From: JBNARI01 sp049718765
GTDB taxonomy: Bacteria > Bacillota > Sulfobacillia > DUMF01
Length of the DNA: 13,338 bases
Assembly (NCBI GenBank): GCA_049718765.1
Contig: JBNARI010000040.1
Location: forward strand, 1 to 13,338
Reading direction: 5' to 3'
Position numbers and translations under genes: made by a program. The notes below the pieces were generated by a model. It did not search any database. It was given only the letters and a program-made list of their open reading frames with translations, and was not told where the DNA came from. Shown one piece after another: positions 1 to 6,869 of this stretch; the first letter of the stretch is position 1; each line of letters begins with the position of its first letter.

Positions 1-64
1 CAGCCAGAGTCTCGATAGACCATACACCCACAGAGGGCTTGACGGCCTCGTTCATATCAGACAT
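1..64 (-). CDS. possible partial CDS running off the left edge
   Basis: Reading leftwards from an ATG at 64-62, the minus strand stays open for 21 codons to the window edge and begins MSDMNEAVKPSVGVWSIETL. I do not recognise the family. No good Shine-Dalgarno sequence precedes the ATG; only a weak purine run (AAGAAAAA) abuts it. The frame lies 46 nt downstream of the decayed hicB-like relic on the same strand. It could be the start of a real gene or a chance frame, and the window is too short to decide. Confidence 0.3.
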   Translation of the reverse strand, partial: MSDMNEAVKPSVGVWSIETLA

Positions 65-110
65 TTTTTCTTGAACCGTAAGCAAGCACGTAGAGTTTAT
101 GTGATGGGCG

Positions 111-260
111 TCATGTCTTTGGTTCAAAATGGCAACGCACGGACGTTGCTCCTTATTTCGTCTAAGTCTTCGCCCTCTGTGAGTATGGAGTGGCTGGTGG
201 CCCGTGCCACATAACCGCCTTCGGGGTTTCCTCGACCAAGAAGATTATCTCCTGGTCCAA
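111..260 (-). pseudogene. decayed HicB-like antitoxin (frameshifted)
   Basis: The minus strand encodes three segments in shifting frames that together resemble small HicB-family antitoxins. From a TTG at 260-258 it reads LDQEIIFLVEETP. After a one-base deletion near 223-224 it continues EGGYVARATSHSILTEGED and then LDEIRSNVR. After a second frame change near 145-150 it gives VRCHFEPKT, then TGA at 113-111. Intact relatives, as I recall them, run EIIFLVEE.PEGGY.ARA..HSI.TE and then NVRDAVRCHF. This copy has also lost the C-terminal residues that usually follow VRCHF. No HicA-like toxin frame is visible next to it. HicB proteins neutralise the HicA mRNA interferase and repress their own operon, but this copy cannot make a full protein. 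The match of all three segments in order makes the call fairly firm. Confidence 0.6.
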
Positions 261-439
261 CCCGTTTCCCTACCGCAACTTGGAGTTTCTCTGCTGGGGA
301 AAGTGTATTTCCCGACCACGTGCTCCCGAGGCTCACGACCAATGTGGCATACCCGAGTGTAGTGCTCAACCAGCCGCCAAACGAGTGCGTCAAGTTTGGA
401 GTTCTATGCGTGATTGTGCCCACTGGTTTGTATGAAAAG
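261..439. other. non-coding upstream region of the catabolic cluster
   Basis: This stretch lies between the hicB relic and the rpiR promoter. A plus-strand frame without a convincing start is open from 215 to 442 and has a protein-like end (VLCVIVPTGLYEK, then TGA at 440-442), but I recognise no family in it. I see no RNA gene or repeat here. Confidence 0.3.
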
Positions 440-448
440 TGATATAAT
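440..448 (+). promoter_or_regulatory. extended -10 promoter of the rpiR-led cluster
   Basis: TGATATAAT at 440-448 is a perfect TATAAT (443-448) with the extended TG motif one base upstream. No good -35 box sits 16-18 bp upstream, which is usual for extended -10 promoters. Transcription should start near 455, about 60 nt before the regulator's ATG. Confidence 0.65.
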
Positions 449-449
449 A

Positions 450-463
450 GCAATGGCCATTGC
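450..463. promoter_or_regulatory. palindromic operator candidate at the rpiR start site
   Basis: GCAATGGCCATTGC is a perfect 14-bp palindrome that begins one base after the -10 box and covers the expected +1. A dimeric repressor bound here would block initiation. The adjacent RpiR-family regulator is the natural candidate, which would make the cluster autoregulated and substrate-inducible. The palindrome is seen directly; its function is inferred. Confidence 0.55.
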
Positions 464-513
464 AATAAGCCGTCACAGATGCAACAAGTGTGGCATTTCG
501 GAGTGATGGGCGC

Positions 514-1344
514 ATGGAGAGGTTTGACGAAAGACTTGAAAAGCTGAGCAAGAGGCAGCAAAAACTTGCGCAGCAGATTCTGGAGAACTATCGGAAGGCT
601 GCCTTTCTGTCTGCTCAAGAGCTCTCGAGGAAGTTGGGCGTAAGCGCCTCGACGTTGGTGCGACTTGCGAAGAAGATGGGGTATTCAGGATATCCAGACC
701 TGCAGAGGGCGTTGCAGGCACTGATTGAAAAGCAGATTTCCCCAATGAGGCAATTGAAGCAGTCCGTGGACCTTTTCGGTAGCTTTGCGGAGGTACTAGA
801 AGCCGTCTTGAGTGAAGATATGGACGCTATTCAGAGGACCAAGACTGAGTTCCTCCGAGAGAGTTTCCTGCAATGCGTTGAAGCCATGGCCACCAGCAAA
901 AGGGTGTTCATTTTGGGCCTGCGCAGTTCCTACGCGTTGGCCTACTACCTTTGGTTCCTACTGTCGCAGTTCATGGACAACGTCCAATGCCTTCAGTCTG
1001 GAACCGAGGACCTTTACGACCGGCTGGTGTCAATAGGCCCGGGTGACTTGGTGTTTGCTATCAGTTTTCCCAGGTATACGAAGAGGACGCTGGAGGTTGC
1101 CAGCTTTGCAAGGGAAGCCGGAGCAGTTGTTGTTGGACTTACAGACAGCCCGTCTTCGCCTCTGGCTGATACTTCTCACATTCTGCTTTTGGCGAGCAAT
1201 CCGAGGGACATCTACTCGTTTGTAGCCCCAATGAGCATTTTGAATGCCTTGGTGGTTGCGTTGGGCAGCAAGTTTAAAGACCAGGTCAAAGCACGCCTGG
1301 CGCAGCGAGAAAAAGTGTTGGTGTCCAAGGGAGTATATTCGTAA
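514..1344 (+). CDS. RpiR/MurR-family transcriptional regulator (HTH + SIS)
   Basis: This is a DNA-binding regulator of the RpiR family, which usually senses a phosphosugar or related metabolite through a SIS domain. The N-terminal helix-turn-helix is clear (AFLSAQELSRKLGVSASTLV, followed by RLAKKMGYSGYPDLQRAL). The SIS domain fills the C-terminal half, with a beta strand and turn KRVFILGLRSSYALAYYL, then GDLVFAISFPRYTKRTLEVA and AGAVVVGLTDSPSSPLAD. The ATG at 514 is preferred because GGAGTG (500-505) lies 8 nt before it; an in-frame GTG at 490 has no ribosome binding site. That gives 276 residues, normal for the family. It is the first gene of the cluster, 21 bp before the enolase-superfamily gene, and follows a promoter with a palindrome. 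The FPRYTKRT segment replaces the usual sugar-binding serine-rich turn, so the ligand may not be a phosphosugar. Confidence 0.88.
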   Translation: MERFDERLEKLSKRQQKLAQQILENYRKAAFLSAQELSRKLGVSASTLVRLAKKMGYSGYPDLQRALQALIEKQISPMRQLKQSVDLFGSFAEVLEAVLSEDMDAIQRTKTEFLRESFLQCVEAMATSKRVFILGLRSSYALAYYLWFLLSQFMDNVQCLQSGTEDLYDRLVSIGPGDLVFAISFPRYTKRTLEVASFAREAGAVVVGLTDSPSSPLADTSHILLLASNPRDIYSFVAPMSILNALVVALGSKFKDQVKARLAQREKVLVSKGVYS

Positions 1345-1365
1345 GTCAATGGGGGGTGGGATTGC

Positions 1366-2472
1366 GTGGCATGCTCATGCAAGATCACAGGCGTAAAGGT
1401 AAAGGTAGTGGAAGTGCCGTTGCACAAGCAATGGCAGATTTCCCTTTATTCGGCAAAGACTAGGAAACACGTTGTGGTGGAATTGAGTACTTCCTCTGGT
1501 GTCGTGGGATACGGCGAAGCTTCACCTTCCCCTGCGTTCATGGGTGAAGGTGCTGACAGCGTTGCCTGCGTACTGGAGAGGTACCTTGTGCCTGTGGTCC
1601 TGGGAGTAGAAGTGTTCGACCTGGAGGAGCTTCACTCAAAGATGGATGCTGCCATTGCTGGAAACGAAGCTGCCAAATCAGCCCTGGACATGGCTGCGTA
1701 TGATGCAGCCGGCAAAGCACTGGGAGAACCTGCTTATAGGTTGATCGGAGGGAAAACGAACAACGGGAAAGTCCCCCTAAGCTGGGTTGTGGGCATACAG
1801 GAAGACGAAGGGGCCGTGGAAGAAGCACAAAGGTATGCGTCAATGGGGTTTCCGACTATCAAGCTAAAGGTAGGGAAGGACCCTGAGAGAGATGTACGGC
1901 TGGTTCGGTCAGTAGCGCGCGCTCTTGGCGGGGGTGTGCGCATACGCCTCGATGCCAATCAGGGATATGACGTCAGCACGGCGGTGCGTGTGATAACACA
2001 ACTCGAGGAAACGGTGGAACTGGAATGCGTGGAACAGCCTGTGCCACGGTGGGACATCGAGGGGTTGCGTACTATCCGTAACAAAGTACGGACGCCCGTC
2101 ATGGTGGACGAGGCTGTGTTTGGCCCCCACGACATCCTGCGAATTGCTGCAGCTGGGGCGTGTGACGTGCTGAACATCAAGATTGGCAAGGTTGGGGGGA
2201 TCTGGCCAGCCAAGAAAGTAGCGGCGATTGCAGAGTCTGCTGGGATACATTGTGCGGTAGGCAGCAATCTGGAACTCAGTATTGGCTCGGCTGCTGGCTT
2301 ACACTTTGCAGCTTCCACCTCAATAGTGACGTACCCGAGTGACCTTCTCATAGGGCCATGGTTACACGAGCACGACATTGTGGAACGTTCTCTTGCTGAC
2401 TTGATCAAAGACGGTTTTGCTTCGGTGCCGGAAATACCTGGATTGGGGGTGGTTTGTGCAGTTACTTTCTAG
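1366..2472 (+). CDS. enolase-superfamily racemase/epimerase or cycloisomerase (MLE subgroup)
   Basis: This is a 368-residue member of the muconate-lactonizing-enzyme subgroup of the enolase superfamily. These enzymes abstract the proton alpha to a carboxylate and carry out racemisation, epimerisation, cycloisomerisation or dehydration. The KxK motif is present (TIKLKVG, K166 and K168). The three metal ligands are D196 (RLDANQGY), E223 (VEQPV) and D248 (VMVDEA), and the second catalytic lysine is K272 (NIKIGKVGG), 24 residues after D248 as in known dipeptide epimerases. The DxD motif that binds the dipeptide amino group in Ala-Glu epimerases is not evident near 322-332, where SDLLIGPWL occurs, so dipeptide epimerase is only one possibility. 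An N-acyl amino acid racemase or a lactone cycloisomerase are others. The GTG at 1366 has a G-rich GGGGGGTGGG (1351-1360) upstream and no better in-frame start. It is probably co-transcribed with rpiR. Confidence 0.85.
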   Translation: MACSCKITGVKVKVVEVPLHKQWQISLYSAKTRKHVVVELSTSSGVVGYGEASPSPAFMGEGADSVACVLERYLVPVVLGVEVFDLEELHSKMDAAIAGNEAAKSALDMAAYDAAGKALGEPAYRLIGGKTNNGKVPLSWVVGIQEDEGAVEEAQRYASMGFPTIKLKVGKDPERDVRLVRSVARALGGGVRIRLDANQGYDVSTAVRVITQLEETVELECVEQPVPRWDIEGLRTIRNKVRTPVMVDEAVFGPHDILRIAAAGACDVLNIKIGKVGGIWPAKKVAAIAESAGIHCAVGSNLELSIGSAAGLHFAASTSIVTYPSDLLIGPWLHEHDIVERSLADLIKDGFASVPEIPGLGVVCAVTF

Positions 2473-2527
2473 CGTGTGCGGCGTCTAAACTGGATTTCAT
2501 CAGTGAGAAAAGGAGGCTTGAAAGCAG

Positions 2528-3844
2528 ATGATTTTAGGGTTGCCACCGATCCTCGGCTTCACTCCATTGCTACTGTACATTATCCTTTCGTTCAAGGGGA
2601 TGGATGCCCTAACAGTAGTGCTCATCTGCGTAATATTAGGGGCCATCCTCACTGGCAAGAACCTCCTTACGTTTGCAAAGGCCATAAACGCTGCTCTCGG
2701 TTCCTTCCTTGGGTTGATCGGGTTCATCATTCTAATGGGATCCGGAACCGGAGAAGTCTTGAGTCAAACAGGCGTTGCCCAGAATATTGTGCACCTTGTT
2801 CTTGACAAACTCGGTGTCAAGACAAAGAAACAGGCCATGGTTGCCACGATGATTACTTCGGTTCTGCTGGTCGGCCTTCTTGGGTCCATGGCTGGATCCA
2901 ATGCAATCCTGGCTCCGATAATAATACCGATAGTTGCAAGCTTAGGGATCACCCCTTCCACCTTGAGCGTGCTTCTTCACGGAGCAGGAGCCACAGGCCT
3001 TTACCTTGGGCCTTTCGTTCCCCCGGTCGTGACCACTATGGCGTTGGCCAAAGTGAGCTATGGTCAGTACCTTCTAGAGACAGGCCTTCCAATCTCAATC
3101 ATTGTGTGGATCTGCACCTACCTGGTTGCAAACTCTGTGCAGAAGGCCACCGAAGGCAAGTACAGTTACACTCAGGAAGACATGGTCGCGTCGGGCACTC
3201 AGTACAAGGCAAGCCCGCAGGCTGTTCGCGGCACCTGGGTATTCATGATTGCAATGGCACTCTTGATTGCCTATGGGATCTATGCAAAAGCAGGTGCGAA
3301 CTATGTCTTGGCTGTGATGCTCATCGTGTCTTTTGCGACCGGGCTTTCGGCAGGATTCAGCGTGGAACAAACGTTGAAAGCCATAATAAAGGGCGGTTCC
3401 AGGATGTACTGGATATTCTTCCTGTTTGTGCTCTATGATCCGTTCCTAAACTTCGTCACGGAGTCCGGAGCCTTCAACGCCCTTGCGGATCTCCTCAAGC
3501 CGCTTGTTGACCGCGGTGGCGCACCGGTGTTCATGATAGTCAGCACGCTAGTTGGCGTGTTCGGGGTTTCAGGTGCGGCGGTGGCACAGGAGAAAATCAT
3601 TGACGACATGTTCAAGCCACTGGTCACGGCACTCAATTTCCCCAACTATCTGTGGGCGCTGGTGTTGCTCGTTGGATCCCAGATAACGTTCTTTGCGTAC
3701 CCCACGGGCGATATGGTTGGGCAGATGGGTCTCGCAAGGTCAAAGGATCTCAAATCCATGATCAAGAACGGCCTTATTATTACAGCGGCTACTTGCGGAT
3801 ACGTTGTGCTGAGGTCTCTGGCGTTGGCTGTGTTTGGAAGGTGA
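2528..3844 (+). CDS. ion-transporter-superfamily permease (NhaC/Gnt/CitM-like)
   Basis: A 438-residue integral membrane protein with about 11-12 hydrophobic segments and almost no large soluble part apart from a loop around 205-235. Small-residue and proline-rich stretches such as GLLGSMAGSNAILAPIIIPI and GAGATGLYLGPFVPPV, with a similar second-half region around GVFGVSGAAVAQEKI and FFAYPTGDMVGQMG, fit the re-entrant loops and twofold repeat of the ion transporter superfamily (NhaC antiporters, gluconate, citrate and dicarboxylate permeases). These use Na+ or H+ gradients to move organic anions or cations. In this cluster it is most likely the importer, or an antiporter exchanging substrate for product, of the compound processed by the flanking enzymes. 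AGGAGG at 2511-2516 lies 11 nt before the ATG. The exact family is uncertain. Confidence 0.75.
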   Translation: MILGLPPILGFTPLLLYIILSFKGMDALTVVLICVILGAILTGKNLLTFAKAINAALGSFLGLIGFIILMGSGTGEVLSQTGVAQNIVHLVLDKLGVKTKKQAMVATMITSVLLVGLLGSMAGSNAILAPIIIPIVASLGITPSTLSVLLHGAGATGLYLGPFVPPVVTTMALAKVSYGQYLLETGLPISIIVWICTYLVANSVQKATEGKYSYTQEDMVASGTQYKASPQAVRGTWVFMIAMALLIAYGIYAKAGANYVLAVMLIVSFATGLSAGFSVEQTLKAIIKGGSRMYWIFFLFVLYDPFLNFVTESGAFNALADLLKPLVDRGGAPVFMIVSTLVGVFGVSGAAVAQEKIIDDMFKPLVTALNFPNYLWALVLLVGSQITFFAYPTGDMVGQMGLARSKDLKSMIKNGLIITAATCGYVVLRSLALAVFGR

Positions 3845-3847
3845 AGT

Positions 3848-3853
3848 GGAGGT
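3848..3853 (+). promoter_or_regulatory. ribosome binding site fixing the nitrilase start
   Basis: GGAGGT lies 7 nt before GTG 3861. The frame is open further upstream to TTG 3834, inside the end of the permease gene, but that codon lacks a comparable site. The start at 3861 is therefore preferred. Confidence 0.5.
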
Positions 3854-3860
3854 GGTGACT

Positions 3861-4724
3861 GTGGGAGGGGGAACCGTCAAAGTTGTACTGGTACAAATGG
3901 ACCTGGCCCACCGTGATGTCCCTGCGAATCGGCAGAGGGCGGCTGCCCTGTTAGATAGCGCAGCAAGGTTCCAGCCTGATGTGGTTGTACTGCCGGAGAC
4001 GTGGACTTCGGGTTACTCAGAGCCTGTTTTCGAGGCCATTGAGCGGTACGCGGAACCGATGGATGGTGCTTCAGTTAACATGCTCAGGGAGAAAGCTGCA
4101 CAACATGGCTTCAACCTGATTGGTGGCTCCCTGGCCGAGCGCGACGGGGACAAATTCTTCAACACCGTGCCCGTAATCGACAGGAATGGGAGACTGCTGG
4201 GCAAGTACCGGAAGATGCATCTGTACAGTGCAATGGGCGAAGACAGGGCTTTTTGTCACGGGGCGGAAATGCCAGTGTGGGATCTGGATTTTGGCAGGGC
4301 AGCTGTGATGACCTGCTATGACATACGCTTTCCTGAACTGGCCAGGACGTACGCACTTCGGGGCGCGAAGCTGATCTTCGTGGTTTCTAACTTTCCCAAA
4401 CCCAAGTTGCACCATTGGAGAATGCTGTTGCAGGCACGCGCCATAGAAAACCAGCTCTTCGTAATAGCTTGCAACAGGGTTGGATCTGCGCATACATCCT
4501 CGTACTTCGGTCACTCGATTGTAATCGATCCCTGGGGCGAGATCGTCGCAGAGGGCGACGAAGAGGAAAGGATCATACCGGTGGAAATCCAGCTCAAGAC
4601 TGTTGATGAGGTCAGAGCCAGGATTCCAGTCTACTATGACAGGCGACCGGGTAGCTACCCAGAGGATCTGATGAAGCCCGGCTTGCCGGCGGACTACTTT
4701 TCTGGGTCGCGCGGGGGGACTTGA
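3861..4724 (+). CDS. carbon-nitrogen hydrolase (nitrilase superfamily amidase)
   Basis: A cytoplasmic amidase of the nitrilase superfamily, about 287 residues from GTG 3861. The Glu-Lys-Cys catalytic triad is intact: E46 (VVLPETWTSGY), K118 (KYRKMHLY) and C152 (VMTCYDIRFPE). The last motif, with DIRFPE following the cysteine, is typical of the omega-amidase-like and Nit-like branches, which hydrolyse small amides such as alpha-ketoglutaramate or deaminated dipeptides. Other family blocks are visible, including QARAIENQLFVIACNRVG and the C-terminal SIVIDPWGEIVAEGDEEE. The gene starts 16 bp after the permease stop and ends one base before the TTG of the serine hydrolase, so the three are almost certainly one transcription unit. 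The exact substrate cannot be read from the sequence. Confidence 0.88.
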   Translation: MGGGTVKVVLVQMDLAHRDVPANRQRAAALLDSAARFQPDVVVLPETWTSGYSEPVFEAIERYAEPMDGASVNMLREKAAQHGFNLIGGSLAERDGDKFFNTVPVIDRNGRLLGKYRKMHLYSAMGEDRAFCHGAEMPVWDLDFGRAAVMTCYDIRFPELARTYALRGAKLIFVVSNFPKPKLHHWRMLLQARAIENQLFVIACNRVGSAHTSSYFGHSIVIDPWGEIVAEGDEEERIIPVEIQLKTVDEVRARIPVYYDRRPGSYPEDLMKPGLPADYFSGSRGGT

Positions 4725-4725
4725 G

Positions 4726-5577
4726 TTGAACTTGGCGAAGCTTGGGTCGAAGCTGGAGCAACTGATAGCGAGACTGGATGGCAGGGCTGGCATAGTGCTA
4801 CGAGTTCTCGAGACTGGGGAGGAGTGGAGATATCGGAGCGATGAGCGTTTCAGCGCCGCAAGCATAATAAAGCTGCCCATCCTATGGGAGCTGTTGAATG
4901 CTTGCAGGGACGGCAGACTGGACCTCAACGGGGTTGTAAGTGTCACGCGACAGCACAAAGTGGGAGGAACTGGAATACTCAAAGAGCTCCACGATGGTAT
5001 TGAAGTTACAATCAGGGACCTCGCCACCTTGATGATCGTCGTCAGCGACAACACGGCAACTAACATGATCATTGACCTACTAGGTTTTGAAACAATCAAC
5101 AGGGCCATAGATGCTCTCGGGCTCAAAGGGACGGCGCTCCAGCGTAGGATGATGGACTTCGAGGCAAAGAAAGCAGGGAAGGACAATTACACGACACCGC
5201 AGGACACAGCCACAGTGCTGCAACAACTGGCTGGCGATCGGGAAGCGGTGGACATACTGTTGAGGCAGCAGCTCAACAACAAGCTTCCCAAGGGGCTCCT
5301 GGTGTGTCCGAATTGCGGCAGAGCAGTGGGCGACTATCCCAAGTGTCCTTGGTGCTACGTCGACCTGCGGTCCAACCCGCCCACAGGCGCGCGCCTGGCT
5401 CATAAGACCGGGGAGCTGGCTGGGGTTGAGCATGATGCCGGGATCCTGCTACTTGAGGGCAAGACTCTCATCATTGTTGTTATGACCAGTGACCTTACGT
5501 CGAACGATGAGGGCATTCGGTTCATTGCCAGCGTAGGGTCAGCCATAGCGGAAGAGGCTCTTACCGGTGACAGATGA
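4726..5577 (+). CDS. class A beta-lactamase-like serine hydrolase with inserted four-Cys module
   Basis: A 283-residue serine hydrolase of the beta-lactamase class A / transpeptidase-like fold. Catalytic motifs are in order: SxxK (SIIK, S46-K49), SDN (VVSDNTAT, S107-N109), an acidic residue in the omega-loop region (MMDFEAKKAGKDNYTTP, E146) and KTG (HKTGE, K227-G229). There is no signal peptide or lipobox, so it should act in the cytoplasm, unlike a true resistance enzyme. Between LNNKLPKGL and ARLAHKTGE, where class A enzymes have a short direct link, there is an insertion of about 30 residues with the pattern CPNC-x9-CPWC (C194, C197, C207, C210), a zinc-ribbon-like knuckle. It may hydrolyse a lactam, ester or peptide related to the cluster substrate. 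The TTG start at 4726 has a G-run (4713-4718) 7 nt upstream. Confidence 0.85.
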   Translation: MNLAKLGSKLEQLIARLDGRAGIVLRVLETGEEWRYRSDERFSAASIIKLPILWELLNACRDGRLDLNGVVSVTRQHKVGGTGILKELHDGIEVTIRDLATLMIVVSDNTATNMIIDLLGFETINRAIDALGLKGTALQRRMMDFEAKKAGKDNYTTPQDTATVLQQLAGDREAVDILLRQQLNNKLPKGLLVCPNCGRAVGDYPKCPWCYVDLRSNPPTGARLAHKTGELAGVEHDAGILLLEGKTLIIVVMTSDLTSNDEGIRFIASVGSAIAEEALTGDR

Positions 5578-5594
5578 GGAAAACGCGATGTGGA

Positions 5595-5633
5595 CTTACT
5601 CACCTATAGCAAGACCAAGTAGAATTGAGTAAG
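5595..5633. repeat. 8-bp inverted repeat ahead of the M20 gene
   Basis: CTTACTCA (5595-5602) and TGAGTAAG (5626-5633) are perfect inverted copies separated by 23 bp, immediately before the stronger hairpin at 5638-5664. They could be a second operator, half of an alternative RNA fold, or chance. Confidence 0.4.
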
Positions 5634-5637
5634 ACAG

Positions 5638-5667
5638 CGGCCACAGGAAACCCTCCTGTGGCCGTTT
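5638..5667 (+). terminator. strong hairpin between serine hydrolase and M20 genes
   Basis: CGGCCACAGGA (5638-5648) pairs perfectly with TCCTGTGGCCG (5654-5664) around a 5-nt loop and is followed by only three T residues before the AAGGAGG ribosome binding site at 5669-5675. The 11-bp GC-rich stem resembles an intrinsic terminator, but the T-tract is short, so read-through, attenuation or mRNA-end protection are equally possible. Confidence 0.55.
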
Positions 5668-5681
5668 GAAGGAGGATTTGG

Positions 5682-6869
5682 ATGGAACTGAAGCGACTGG
5701 TGGGTGAAATTGTGCCAGAAGTAATAGAACTCAGAAGGGAGATTCACCGCCATCCTGAGCTGGGGTACGAGGAGCACCGCACGTCTGCCCTTGTTGCGGA
5801 CAAACTGGCGTCCTATGGTCTGAACGTGAGGAGTGGCATTGCGGGCACGGGCGTGGTGGCTGACCTGGCAGGTTCACGACCTGGTCCCCATGTGCTGCTC
5901 AGGGCGGACATGGACGCCCTGCCAATCCAGGAGGAGACCGGATTGCCGTTTGCCTCTGCAGTACCGGGGAAGATGCACGCGTGTGGCCACGACGTGCACA
6001 CTGCAATCCTGGTGGGGGTGGCTGGGGTACTTTGCAGGTGGCGGGAGCAACTTTCCGGGCGGGTGCGTTTTGTGTTTCAGCCTGCAGAGGAGTGCAGCCC
6101 CACTGGTGGCGCGAAACTCATGGTGGACCAGGGCGTGCTCAAGGACCCTCCAGTTGATTACGCGCTTGCTCTTCACGTGTGGCCGCACTTGCGCGTTGGA
6201 GAGTTCGGGCTGAGGAATGGGCCGGTATCTGCGCAGTCGGACAGGTTGTTCATCAAAGTGAAGGGCAAAGGGGGGCATGCGTCGGCACCGCACCAGGGGA
6301 TCGACGCGGTTGTAGCTGCGGCTCAGGTAATAAACGCGTTGCAGACAGTGATATCAAGGAGAGTTGATCCCAGGGACACAGTGGTGTTGACGATTGGGAA
6401 GATAAGGGGTGGAGACCGCTACAACGTAATCTGTGATTTGGTAGAGATGGAGGGCACGGCCAGGATCCTGGCAGATGGGTATGAGCAGAGGCTGCCGGAG
6501 CTGGTGTCGGAAGCGGCGGTGAACGCAGCAAGGGCGTGTGGTGCAGAGGCGGAGCTAGAGTATGTTCGCGGCTATCCCATGACGGTGAACCACCCTGGGC
6601 TTACCGAGTGGGCGAGACGGGTTATACTGGAGAGGTTCGGAGAGGGGGCGGTAAGAGAGATCCAGGCCGACGCTGGCGGAGAAGACTTTGCGCACATTGC
6701 CCGTGAGGTGCCCTCGCTTTACATCAAGCTGGGAGCAGCTTCCTTGGATAAGGGGGCGCAGGTGTTTCCGCTACATCACAGCAAACTTGTGATTGACGAA
6801 GAATGCATTCCCCTTGGCATAGAGCTGCTTTGTGTACTCACATTTGGGCTCGGGCAAGCTCAAATCTAG
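5682..6869 (+). CDS. M20 family amidohydrolase (N-acyl amino acid / hippurate hydrolase type)
   Basis: A 395-residue cytoplasmic metallo-amidohydrolase of peptidase family M20, subfamily D, like hippurate hydrolases, IAA-amino-acid hydrolases and N-acyl-L-amino acid amidohydrolases. Family blocks are all present: REIHRHPELGYEE, LLRADMDALPIQEETGL, MHACGHDVHT (metal ligands C101 and H103), FQPAEE (E136/E137), ALHVWPHL (H165), the dimerisation-domain entry GKGGHASAPHQG, GGEDFAHI and the C-terminal PLHHSKLVIDEE. The length is normal for the family. AAGGAGG (5669-5675) lies 6 nt before the ATG. It is separated from the serine hydrolase by about 100 bp containing two inverted repeats, so it may be expressed at a different level from the upstream genes. 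In context it would release a free amino acid from an N-acyl or peptide intermediate. Confidence 0.92.
   Translation: MELKRLVGEIVPEVIELRREIHRHPELGYEEHRTSALVADKLASYGLNVRSGIAGTGVVADLAGSRPGPHVLLRADMDALPIQEETGLPFASAVPGKMHACGHDVHTAILVGVAGVLCRWREQLSGRVRFVFQPAEECSPTGGAKLMVDQGVLKDPPVDYALALHVWPHLRVGEFGLRNGPVSAQSDRLFIKVKGKGGHASAPHQGIDAVVAAAQVINALQTVISRRVDPRDTVVLTIGKIRGGDRYNVICDLVEMEGTARILADGYEQRLPELVSEAAVNAARACGAEAELEYVRGYPMTVNHPGLTEWARRVILERFGEGAVREIQADAGGEDFAHIAREVPSLYIKLGAASLDKGAQVFPLHHSKLVIDEECIPLGIELLCVLTFGLGQAQI

Noticed and set aside
215..442. Plus-strand open frame ending VLCVIVPTGLYEK
   Set aside because: It looks protein-like near its end but has no start codon with a ribosome binding site, overlaps the hicB relic and matches no family I know.
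4071..5186. 371-codon open frame on the minus strand
   Set aside because: It lies antisense to the nitrilase and serine hydrolase genes, whose catalytic motifs are intact; its translation has no family motif and is rich in Ser, Arg and Pro, as typical for a shadow frame.
4726..5577. Beta-lactam resistance gene
   Set aside because: The class A motifs are present but there is no export signal, and the enzyme sits in a catabolic cluster, so a resistance role is not supported.
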